A stretch of DNA of 64,000 bases from Vigna angularis (lineage: Eukaryota > Streptophyta > Magnoliopsida > Fabales > Fabaceae). The notes beneath the pieces are model-generated. The model worked only from the letters and a program-made list of their open reading frames with translations, did no database searches and was not told the origin of the DNA. Shown here one piece after another: positions 1-9,507 of the stretch. Both the position numbers and the translations under genes were made by a program. Where the stretch lies: contig NC_068971.1 in NCBI RefSeq assembly GCF_016808095.1, positions 48,792,131-48,856,130 of the forward strand, given 5' to 3'. How positions within the stretch are numbered: position 1 is the first letter of the stretch; each line of letters begins with the position of its first letter.

Positions 1-190
1 TCGTGTCTTTTTCAATGCAGCAATCTAGTTCACTGTCTGATGCTCATCAACCGCGGGTTCATTGTACCCGTCCTCCACTATGTCCCATACGTCTTGGGAT
101 CCAAGAAATGGTCGTAATTGGTATTTTTCCGACAATTGTGGCACACTCATCCCATTGACTACCTTTGTCATCTCTCTCACAAAAAAAATC
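1..190 (-). pseudogene. Copia-type retrotransposon gag, N-terminal fragment
   Basis: On the minus strand an open stretch starting at an ATG near 178 reads MSVPQL, then LGSQDVWDIVEDGYNEP, then a stop near position 21. In Ty1/Copia elements of plants the polyprotein begins with a very similar block (VPQL...N/YENW...LLGSQDVWEIVE-GY-EP), which is the start of the gag region. The expected N-Y-E-N-W part is shortened and degenerate and an in-frame stop follows the EP segment, so this copy is dead. The window edge cuts off the rest. The call rests on recognising the conserved block by eye. Confidence 0.7.
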
Positions 191-298
191 AAGCACTCAC
201 TTTTTCTCTCACGATGTTTGACTCTCTCCTCTCTCTCTCTTTCTCTCTCTCGGTACTCAGAGAATAAAGCTCCGATACGACGGCTAGGAAAAACGTGA

Positions 299-622
299 CC
301 CACACAAATAATAATACTCTTCAATTCACTGGAGTTACTTTTCATTGAACCTTGACAACCTTTAAATAGGTGCAAACAGGGCCTTGGGCCAAATACAAAT
401 AATAAAAACTAACAATAGAATATCAACTAACTTAAAATAAAATTTACTTAATCTATCTCTATCTTATATCAATAAAATAAAATAATACTCTCCTAAATAA
501 AAGGAAAATCAAAACTATATATATCTATTTTATCTTTATCAAAATCGAACCAAATATTATTAAATCCAAAACTAATAAAATAAGATTTTAATGAATCCCT
601 AAAATTTAAGTTTATCCCAACA
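299..622 (-). mobile_element. Probable 5' LTR of the Copia remnant
   Basis: On the minus strand the segment begins with TGTTGGGATAAA (complement of 611-622), the usual TG start of a Copia LTR, and lies directly upstream of the gag fragment at 1-190. The inner border near 299 is only approximate: I could not identify a clean CA end or a primer-binding site. A CT/GA-rich stretch (about 215-260) lies between LTR and gag. The second LTR would be outside the window. Confidence 0.5.
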
Positions 623-710
623 CATAAGCGTTTACCAAAAACAAAAACTGCATTTTATTATATTTTTCTTGCTACTCCTTTTAAGTACTGAATAAATTTG
701 GTTACACAGG

Positions 711-1102
711 TAGGAGAAATGTTTCAGGTTCAGGTAAATTTGTATTCCGCACCCTCCTGTGTGTCGTTTTGAACTTATACTTGTGTTTTTCTTTTCCTTT
801 TCTAAACGTGGCATGATCCTTATTCAGTTGAATATTCACATGTTGTGCGAACTGGATTTTCGAGGGCTCATGGAGGAAGAAAAAATCATGCAATGATTAA
901 AGTTCCATTCGTTTTAATCATTCTGGGAACTGTCGCGCTTGGAGGTTTCAATGCTTGGAGGTGGCCAACACCCAATCTCGTGGCTGATTCTTCATTCTTC
1001 GTATGTTTAACAATGAAAAATCAATGGGTGTTTATTCACATAATTACATATTTTCTGCTACTGTGTTGCAGGGCTTACAAAAAGCAAAAGGAGGAATACC
1101 CT
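711..1102 (+). pseudogene. 3' exons of an unrecognised single-TM protein (partial gene)
   Basis: Three consecutive segments splice in frame: about 711-735 (after TTACACAG), 829-1001 (after CCTTATTCAG) and about 1072-1102 (after TGTTGCAG), ending in a TAA-type stop. Donors are GTAAAT at 736 and GTATGT near 1002. The readable C-terminus contains SVEYSHVVRTGFSRAHGGRK, one hydrophobic helix (IKVPFVLIILGTVALGGF), WRWPTPNLV and a tail ending GLQKAKGGIPFS. This looks like a membrane protein with a short tail. I do not recognise the family. The 5' part is absent: a Copia LTR lies just upstream (to 622), so the gene may be broken by that insertion, or its upstream exons may lie left of the window. Confidence 0.4.
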
Positions 1103-1848
1103 TCTCATAATCCATTTCTACCTTGATTTATCCTCGGGTTCAATTCAGTAATCATCTATTTGTTGTAATTTGTGAAGAATATATAGTATACTATATGTAA
1201 TGGTAAATGAAGTGGAACCAATAGAAATTATGTGATTTTATCATATAGATTGTAAACTGAATTCCATCTTGATTAATACAATCTGATTCTTTGAAAGGAT
1301 GTATTGCAGCTTCACGTTGTTGAAATTTATACCATTTATCTGTTCTCACCCTTAGACTAGATCACAAATTCAAAGCCGAACAGAAAAAGGACAAGGGTTA
1401 CAACAATTGCTGGCAATGAAGTTAATTAGTGATACAATAATCACCATTTTCAATTACTTGACTAATATATGTATTAAATAATTCTGGTGGTTTTAATATA
1501 ATACATACTTTCTATTTATGTTTTCAGCATTAACAGTATCAGTTATATCTAAAAGCTTATGTGACATGATAATTACAAATTGGAGTCTTCCTTTTCTTAT
1601 CAAATAAATTTAAATTTTCCTTTATTATTATTTCCATTAACCATTTTTCTTGTTATTTTATATTTTGAGCAGTGACCTCTTCGCATTACAGGCAATTCAA
1701 AGTAATTTCACGTTTTTTCACGGGAATCACTCAACGAATTTTTCTGGCCCAATCAACTTTACCCATGTCATAATAAATTTGGCAGTTTCTTATTGCACCG
1801 TCTTGGTTTTTTGTAACACCTCATAAACTCTGGAACAGTTTAAAACAT

Positions 1849-1951
<103 letters not shown>

Positions 1952-2093
1952 ATTAGATAATTTGAAATGATTGTATTTTTCATTTATTTCTACTTCAGGT
2001 TACTGAAATAATTATGAAGATATGACGATAAAGTATGAAAATGTAGATAGAAATAGCCATAATTTATTGGTGAAAACTGGTTTTGTTAAACTA

Positions 2094-2200
2094 GAACATA
2101 AGGTATTTGAGGAAGGTGTCGTCGTGGGCGGAGATGGTGACAGTGCCGACGTAGTTGGAGTTGGCGAGAGCGGAGGTTATGTTCTGCGGAAATGAGTGTC
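2094..2200 (-). pseudogene. Unidentified coding-like relic
   Basis: On the minus strand about 35 codons read PQNITSALANSNYVGTVTIS, then AHDDTFLKYLMF and a stop. Codon third positions are GC-rich (TCC, GCC, AAC, GTC, ACC), unlike the AT-rich surroundings, which suggests a former coding exon or a captured fragment. Upstream the frame is closed by stops and no splice acceptor was obvious. I do not recognise the family. Confidence 0.3.
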
Positions 2201-4292
2201 TTGGCCGTTTGGTACGCAACAAAATGTCCTACCACACCGAAATTTTGCCCTTCCATTACGCGGTGGAATTCCTTGTGCCTGCATGGCCACCTATCCATCC
2301 ACACGCACCACACTCAACTTTCATTTCACAGTTGCCAAAGGTAAGTGGTATGAGTCTTTTAAATTGGAGTTATATGACGTAGAATTCTCAAAAAGTAATC
2401 GGTGAGAATTAAGGACGACTTCTTTATAAATATCTCCAATGAAAAATTGTTAGAATTGATAATAACTTTTAATTTATAGGATGTTGTTCGCAGTAATAAT
2501 CACTTTCCATTGAATCAAAGTGGTTTAGACTCGTGACGATTTTAGTCGTGTACAATTTGTTTGAACCAAAGTCGCGGTTAGCGATAATGACTTCTATTAT
2601 AAAAGCAAGTTTATTAAGTTTGACAAACTTTTCTTCTGTTATTTAACGAGCTGAAATTGAACTTTCCAGACTCAAATTGAGCGTATCAAATTTGCTGGGA
2701 CTCAACTGAGCTTCTTTTTTATTTTGTTTTCTCTCTATATATATATACATTTTTTTTTTCTTTTTTCAATGCATCTCTTTAAGCTTTTCATATTCTTATA
2801 ACTAGTAAGAGAAATATTATTTCTCTTATTCTTTTTCTCTCTCTTCGTCTCTTTTAGATTTTTTCTTCTTTACTTTCTTTACATGTTTGGTTTCAACTCA
2901 TCAAATTCATTATCATTCTTAACGAATTTCGTTCAATATATTTACAAAAAAATCATTATTAGTCCTAACGACTTCAACTGTTTAGAATTTTATGAAGAAG
3001 AGATTTTCACTCACGGGAACTTCAATTTAAAAGTTGTGAGGATTCCATACAACTTATTCTTATCACATTTTTATAATTTACTGAATAAACTATTCAATTT
3101 TTGAAATTTTTTTCACTCTTTTCACCGTCACAACCTATTTTATATCTCTCTCCCTCTCTTTCTTGCCTCCTTTTATCTTTTCTTTTGTCCTTTTAAAATG
3201 TGTTAAAAAAATTAGAAATAAATTTTGTATAATTATATGTGTATATTGTTTTTTAAGTTGAGGATAATGTGAAGACTAAGAAAATTAAGAATAAATTTTG
3301 TACCACTACATTTTGTTTAATTAAAGTTTGGTACGATTAAATTTTTGTATGGAATTTAATAGAATGATATGAGTATATTTTATTGATAAAAGGCTAACCT
3401 ATAAATAGGTTTTATTATAAATAATTCGTATAGAAATTCTTCTTTATCTTTCTAAACACTTTTTTCTTAATATTTTGTGACTTCTCTCTCTAATCTACCT
3501 TACTAATCTCTTTTATTTATTTTTTTATCAGAGATCAGCTTTGAGTTCACAGAATCTTAATCTACTCGATCAGAATTAGCATTTGAATAAGTTAATCTTC
3601 TACCCATTTTCTAGAACACATTGTTTTGTTTGTTTTTTTAGCTACATGTGGCTCAATTATTCAATATAGATTTTCTGCACGTGTTTGATTATGGTGATAG
3701 GTCAAATCACTATTTTGAAGTTTTTTTCGTGTAGTTTGAATCACTTATTGGAGTGGACTGGACTATGGAGGGGAATCTCTAGAGCTTAAGGAGTCCAAAA
3801 TCGAAAGTTAGAAATCTATTTAAAATTATTTTCCTTATATGTTGTGAACTTTGTAAATTCTGCAAATTTTATTGATTAACTTTTAGGGTGTACGAATTGT
3901 TGAGATTGGGGCGGATCAATGTATTTACATGATTGTGACTTCAAGTTTTATGAATTAGTTAGTTAAATTATAATTTGTGTGAGGTGTGTTGAGATATCCG
4001 AAAGAGTTTGTCTAAATGATAAAAATGAGTTAGAAAAATGTTTTTGATATAAAAGTGAGGAAGCATTTAGACAAATCAATTGGAGTATCTGAGGTAACAA
4101 AAATCCAATTTGGTATGGCTATAGTGATGTTGCAGTGGATGTTGTTATGCTGCTGCCACGTAACGTTACTCTATTTTGTTATATATATATATATATATAT
4201 ATTTACTGACGCGCGTACACCTGTTTTTCAGTTGGTACATTTTAGTAATGTGTACCGGGTTTTAGTAGACAAAAAAAGAAATTCCCAAACCC

Positions 4293-4517
4293 TTACTCAC
4301 TTCTCTCATTCCTCTCAACCCTTTCTCTTTCATTGTTAAACAATTTACCTTTGTAAAGAGTTGAGTCATTGACATATTCACCTTCAGGAAAAGGTTCATT
4401 CAAGATGTCTTCAATTTCACCATCTTCACTAACATCTCTAATTTCATCATCTGCATATGTTGAATCATCATCTCTAAAAAAAAAACCCTGCCAATTACCA
4501 ATTCCTTCAGATGTCAT
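4293..4517 (-). pseudogene. mudrA-like transposase N-terminal remnant
   Basis: A 74-codon minus-strand frame starts MTSEGIGNWQG, continues with an acidic stretch (DDDSTYADDEIRDVSEDGEIEDI) and reaches YVNDSTLYKGKLFNN before running into the terminal repeat. Acidic N-termini followed by a L-Y-x-G-K-L-F motif are common at the start of MULE transposases (MuDR domain). The remaining several hundred codons of a transposase are missing, so it cannot be active. The assignment is an inference from this motif and its position inside the inverted repeats. Confidence 0.45.
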
Positions 4518-4905
4518 TATGCTTGTGAAAATTAGATAAAATTATATACAGACAAAAATTATAAAATGAAAACTCATTATAAAATCATTTTTTTAAGAAA
4601 TTGTTTAACAACGAGTGTTTCTGATTTTTTCCAGGCCAATTACCAATTCCTTTGATGTCATTCTGCTTGTGAAAATTAGATAAGACAAAAATTATAAAAT
4701 GAAAACTCCTTATAAAATCATTTTTTATAAGAAATTGTTTAACAACGAGTATTTTTTATTTTTTCTAAGTAAATTACCAATTCCTTTATGCTTGTGAAAA
4801 TTGGATAAAATTATATAAGACAAAAATTATAAAATGAAAACTCATTATAAAATCATGTTTTGTAAGATTGTTTAACCGCCAATGTTTCTGAATTTTTTGA
4901 GTTGG
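4491..4905. repeat. Three tandem copies of a ~140-bp unit
   Basis: Units start at about 4491, 4636 and 4771. Each begins with a form of CAATTACCAATTCC, passes through GCTTGTGAAAATT and ATTATAAAATGAAAACTC, and ends near TTGTTTAAC. Copies differ by small deletions; for instance the second lacks part of the AAATTATATA segment. The array lies inside the Mutator-like element and begins at the end of its transposase-like frame, so the first unit may be derived from that gene's first intron. Confidence 0.85.
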
Positions 4906-5087
4906 GCTACCATAGGATGATAGAAAAAATGTTGGAGTGAGAGAGATGAAAAAGAAAGGGTTGAGAGGAATGAGGGAGGTGAGTAAGGGTTTCGAGAATG
5001 AATATTATTAAAATACCCTTAACCTTAAAACTTAGAATCCATGATATATAAGAGTATTTAACAAAACAGGCGTACGCGTTAGCAAAA

Positions 5088-7338
5088 AAATGTAAAAAAA
5101 TGTATGAATTGTATATTGATTTTATGAATTACGAGTAAGGATTAGTAATCTTTATAATAAAGATGCTAATGTATGACTGGTGTTTGTAATGTATTGATAT
5201 AATGACTCAAAGTTACTTTGAGAGTTGAAGGTAGATTTGACTTATGTTAAAATACAGTACGATTCATTCAGCCTGTTGTGTATTTTGATTTTTAATATGG
5301 TCATGAAGTAACGCGGTAAAGAAACCAGATAAGTGAAGTTGAGGTGCATTATTAGAATCTAATCAATACATCAAGTCTTCTCCAATTGGTCATTTTATGA
5401 TTTTTTTAAAGAATAATAATATTTTATATACTATTATGTAAAGTTTGAATTATTACTTCTAAAATGAAATATAATAAGAATAAAATTGTATGATAGATCT
5501 TTTATTAGGACAATAATATAAAGTTATTTTTATAAATATATGCGTAATTTTCTATTATGATCATAAAAAGTAAATTGTTAGTTTGACTTTAATCAATATC
5601 CCATCTTGTTTTAGTGTGTAATTTTATCTTGTCTTATGATTGTTACTCACATGAACATGAACAGAAAAGAATACAGGTGAACAAAATGAACAAAACCAAG
5701 GACTTAAGAAACCAAGTTTAAGATGTTTAAAAAAATATAATTACATTTTGTACTGGTCTTTACATATAATATTTGGAAAAACTGTATCGCTTTGTAAACC
5801 CTAAAGTACTGCAACGTAAAAAAAATACTCTAAATATTTTTTTAATGGTAACTTATTTATCGTCCCAATTGTTTTAAAATAATAAAAATTAAAAGCATAT
5901 GTTTATTTAATTATTCATACAGTGTTTTATGTAGTTTATATAAGTTTTAAGATTCCATTAATTTGTTTGGTTTCAGTTTAAAAGATAATTAAAAAAACTA
6001 TTTAGATTAAAAAATGCTTTATTGTATTTCCGGCTAATCACAAGGTGTGCAAAAATCACTAAAATGGAAAGTAATTAAATATTAGTAAAGAATAAAATCA
6101 ACTTATTACCAATTATTAAAATAATTAAATATTTACTTTATTCTTATAATAAAATTTTAAACAGAATTTGGTAAACACGTTCAGACAAATTATTCACAAA
6201 AAGAAATTAATAAAGCTAGGTTCAATATTTTGCTTATTAAAATTAGTAGAAACATGTCTGTGAGTAATAATAAAAGAATTACTTTTTAATATAATTATTA
6301 AAAGAATAAATATTTTTTCTAATTTTATTATGTATGAATTTTTATTATAGGTAATTAATTAAAATTTTAAAAATAATTATAAAATTTAAAAAGTAATAAA
6401 GATAAAATTGGTAACAAAATATGAATACAAAAAATAATTATAAAATGGTTAGAAAAACAAATAGAGAAGAAATTTAAGGTTAAGTTGTTTTTTTAAAAAA
6501 ATAATTCAAATACTCTTAATTTTAATTTTAAGTAATAAGCTTTTAATAATCAATTATATTTTTTAAATGGGATTAATTGAAGAGGCCAATATGATAAATA
6601 ACTATTATATCAATTCATAAATTAAAGCAACGGCTTGAGGCAGCTATAGATAATGGACTTTTTCATTTATTTATAAGTATAATTTTAAATAACTTTCTAT
6701 ATAGTTTATACCAAACTATTTGTTTTCTCTGTTACCATGTTTTGGGTTACAATTTAGCTGGGCTATACAACATATGAAAAAAAATTGAAACATAAAATGA
6801 AGTTGTATACATATTTTACTTAGGAATTTATTTTTCAGTAGACCTATAATGTAAATAATAATAAAATACTAATTAATACTATAACAAAATCTTAAATAAA
6901 CGTTATCATTAAAAATAAGTTTATTGTTTAATCATTATAAATTACTCAAGTAAAAGTCAATTTAGGTTTTAATTCTTTCAATTTTCGAAGACCATCTACA
7001 AAAAGTGTTGGTAAGGTTGTCTATTTATTGGAAAGCATCCTAAGCGAGAAATTTAGAAACAAAAGAACAGGTTATTCCTTTGAACCAAACAGTGAAAGCA
7101 AAGAGGCCAAAACAAATTATTTTCTCCATACAAAATTTTAGGAGACATTTATTTGACAGAATCCTTCTACATTTCCCAGGAACGAAAATATTTTTTTTAT
7201 ATTTTTTCTATAATTTTCATTCTCATGTTAAAGGAATAAAAAAAAATACAATCCCAATGAAACAAATAAGAATAAAACAAGTTATTGTCCAATTCCATTA
7301 CAACTTTTCATCTTATTTCTATTTTCAATATTTTAGAA
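5088..7338. other. AT-rich intergenic spacer
   Basis: More than 2 kb of very AT-rich sequence with many poly(A)/poly(T) runs. Short open frames here have no codon bias or recognisable motif. I see no gene or clear element. Confidence 0.6.
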
Positions 7339-7347
7339 TTGAAATAA

Positions 7348-8691
7348 GGATTAAATATGTTTTTCGTTCCTTAAGTATTACACGATTTTGAGTTTAGTCC
7401 CTAAAACTTTGATTGTTTTTAGTCCTCATAGTTTTGAAACTATTACTATTAATCCTTAAAATTGAACGACGTTAACGTTTGTTTGATGTGACAAACGACG
7501 AGGTCACGTCTTATGCCAGCTTGCCTTTTCACTCTCTGCCACGTTGCTTGTGCTTGAAAACTCTGTTCGTCTTCTCTGACAGAGCAACCACGGCTTCGCT
7601 TCTCGTGCACCATCACCCCAATCGTGCAACAGCCCAAGCCGCAGATCAAGCAAGCATCTCCATTCTTCACCTGCAAAGAATCCAAACAGCGGAGCCCTTT
7701 CTTCAAATAAGGGAGCCCTAGGGAGGGGTTTGCCTCCCCTTACACACGCGCACCCTAGCCTCCATCGGACCAACCGTCGTGTCGGACCTTCCGCTCAGTC
7801 CAAGGCGTCGCCGACGACACCAATCGCCACCGAGGCCATTGCCGGCTGCGACGTCGATTTCTCCCTCCTTGCCTTTTCTCCGCGCGCGAGAGAGAAGCTC
7901 TCTCGTTCCTCCGCCAATCGCCGCCTGAGAGAGCCCAGCCTCCGCGAGCCACAAACCAGGATGGTCACCGCCGACGTCGTCCTCAACAACCGGTCAGAGT
8001 CGTGAGGAAGTCTCCCCTTCCTCCGCGGCCCAAAAGTAGGGGTTATCATCCCCATTTCGGTGAAGCAGACGACCGCCAACGTCCACTGTTCCGCGCCATC
8101 AACATGTGCTCCATGGCATTCCAGAAAACGCGAGCATCCATGGCATTCGAAACTCGGACAAATCCAGAAAACGCGCATCTTCAACGCCACCTTCAACGCA
8201 CAAAATCCTTGTAAGCCGCGACATCCTCCCTCGCATCATCACCGTCATCCAGATGCACCATCACCTGCAACAGGCCTGCAAATCCAAAAACACAGCAAAA
8301 ACTCCATTCGCCACCTACAAGAGAGCAACCCTTCCCTTCTCGCGTTCTTGGCTCATGACGGTGTAAGATAGAAGAGCAAAATCGTGGCGCAGGTGCAGGG
8401 GCAAGTTTCCCCAATCTAGCAAACCCTAATTTGGGGTGGAAGGGGGCTAACACGTGTCAGGTTCTTATTGGCCAGACAAAAAGAAAAGTAACGTGGCAGA
8501 GAGTGAAGATGGAAGCTGGCATAAGACGTGACATCGCCGTTTGCCACATCAAACAAAAGTTAACGTCGTTCAATTTTAAGGACTAATAGTAATAGTTTCA
8601 AAACTATGAGGACTAAAAGCAATCAAAGTTTCGAGTAGGGACTAAACCCAAAATCGTGTGATACTTAAGGGACGAAAAACATATTTAACCC
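7348..8691. mobile_element. Pack-MULE-like element with ~200-bp inverted repeats
   Basis: The left end (7348-7545) and right end (8490-8691, inverted) match almost base for base over about 200 bp, from GGATTAAATATGTTTTTCGT / GGGTTAAATATGTTTTTCGT inward to CACTCTCTGCCACGTT. The flanks carry a 9-bp direct repeat with one mismatch: TTGAAATAA (7339-7347) and TTGAAACAA (8692-8700). Long inverted repeats plus a 9-bp duplication are the signature of Mutator-like elements. There is no transposase. The core (about 7,690-8,450) is strikingly GC-rich compared with its AT-rich flanks, as expected for an element that has captured host sequence. Confidence 0.85.
7690..8450. other. GC-rich cargo of the Pack-MULE-like element
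   Basis: This core has several overlapping open frames on both strands (for example minus 7,795-8,196 and plus 8,060-8,371), as happens in GC-rich DNA with few stops. Its plus strand is rich in CCGCC/CGCCG triplets and serine/proline/arginine codons, resembling GC-rich first exons or leaders of plant genes. No known domain could be recognised in any frame, so the donor gene is unknown. Confidence 0.5.
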
Positions 8692-8700
8692 TTGAAACAA

Positions 8701-9468
8701 TATATCCAGAATTTTCATAAAGTTAACCAAACTTTTTCCTAAAAATGGTTAAGATTAAGAGCATGATCACAATCCCTACAATTTTAACATCATAAAGTAA
8801 ATGCCCTTCCTAAGAAATATAGATTCTCTCCATTTAATGACATTGAAGAATATCCAATCTCCCCAAAATTGGATGAAAAGGAAAAGTTTTCTTTCTATTA
8901 TTATACCAAAAATCTCAATGCTAATACTAATGTTCAGCAGTAATGACAGCGTGAAAGTGAACTGTGACCAGTGGAATAGCTGTCAAGGGGATACTTCTTG
9001 TGCTACATTTAAATTACCATTCTACGATGCAGGCAGGTCATGGAGAAAATGAGGAGACATAGCAGATGTTAAACCATCCAATTTTCAAATTTTAACTAAA
9101 ATTAGCATAGACAGGTGGTAGCTCAAGAATAGTCTTTCAGTTAATAGAGGTCCATTTGGAAGAAACAGAACCTCCATCGCATGTTCAAGTCAAGCCCCTA
9201 TACAAGAATGATTTACTACTGGTTATATTTTAAACATGAAACTTACCAACTAAAAGAATGCGTGTTTCCTCCGTTCTGTTTTCTTTCTCCTTTAGTTTTT
9301 CCCTCTTCTTTTGGAAGGTGGCGTTTGAGTTCTTTCTTGGGAAGAAAGTTTAAGGCATACTTTGATTTGGTTCCTCCCCTGTAAGCTCAATCTCTAATGC
9401 TAGGTTGCTGCTAAGCTGGCTTTCTTCCAATATGAGATGTTCTTTACAGCATCTAAGCTAGATTGCCG
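8701..9468. other. 3' flank and probable 3' UTR of the transporter gene
   Basis: No separate gene is evident. Sequence directly beyond the transporter stop codon (9469-9471) is probably its 3' untranslated region on the minus strand and includes a duplicated copy of the C-terminal coding segment at 9401-9443. Poly(A) signals were not pinned down. Confidence 0.5.
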
Positions 9469-9507
9469 CTATGCTGGTTTTCGTCCAATTCCAAGATGAG
9501 ATGTTCG
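9401..9507 (-). repeat. Imperfect tandem duplication across the translocator stop codon
   Basis: Plus-strand copy 9459-9507 (complement of the final codons, SSRTSHLGIGRKPA and stop) is repeated imperfectly at 9401-9443, which would read RTSHIGRKPA followed by a stop. The second copy lies wholly in the presumed 3' UTR. The duplication includes the termination codon, so the protein is unaffected, but a read-through or frame change could add a second tail. Confidence 0.75.

Larger units (their letters stand above)
4206..5083. mobile_element. Short Mutator-like element derivative
   Basis: The ends are inverted copies: TGACGCGCGTACACCTGTTTT at the left (from about 4206) matches the complement of AAAACAGGCGTACGCGTTA at the right (to about 5083). 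A second, inner inverted match joins AAACCCTTACTCAC...CATTCCTCTCAACCC (about 4288-4325) with its complement at about 4953-4993. Long two-part terminal inverted repeats (about 130-150 bp) are typical of Mutator-like elements. The core holds the start of a transposase-like frame and three tandem 135-145-bp repeats. No clear 9-11-bp target duplication was found because the left flank is simple TA repeat. Confidence 0.6.

Noticed and set aside
217..219. DFD instead of DFG in the PTI1-like kinase (protein residues 217-219) as a sign of a pseudokinase
   Set aside because: PTI1 family kinases normally carry DFD here and tomato Pti1 is active, so this is a family trait.
7080..7391. 103-codon plus-strand frame
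   Set aside because: Composition is that of AT-rich spacer (F, I, K, N, Y), it runs into the end of the Pack-MULE-like element, and it has no homology signal.
7795..8196. 133-codon frame on the minus strand and several overlapping plus frames in the GC-rich core
   Set aside because: Long frames arise by chance in GC-rich DNA; the overlapping frames on both strands have no recognisable domain, so none is called a gene.
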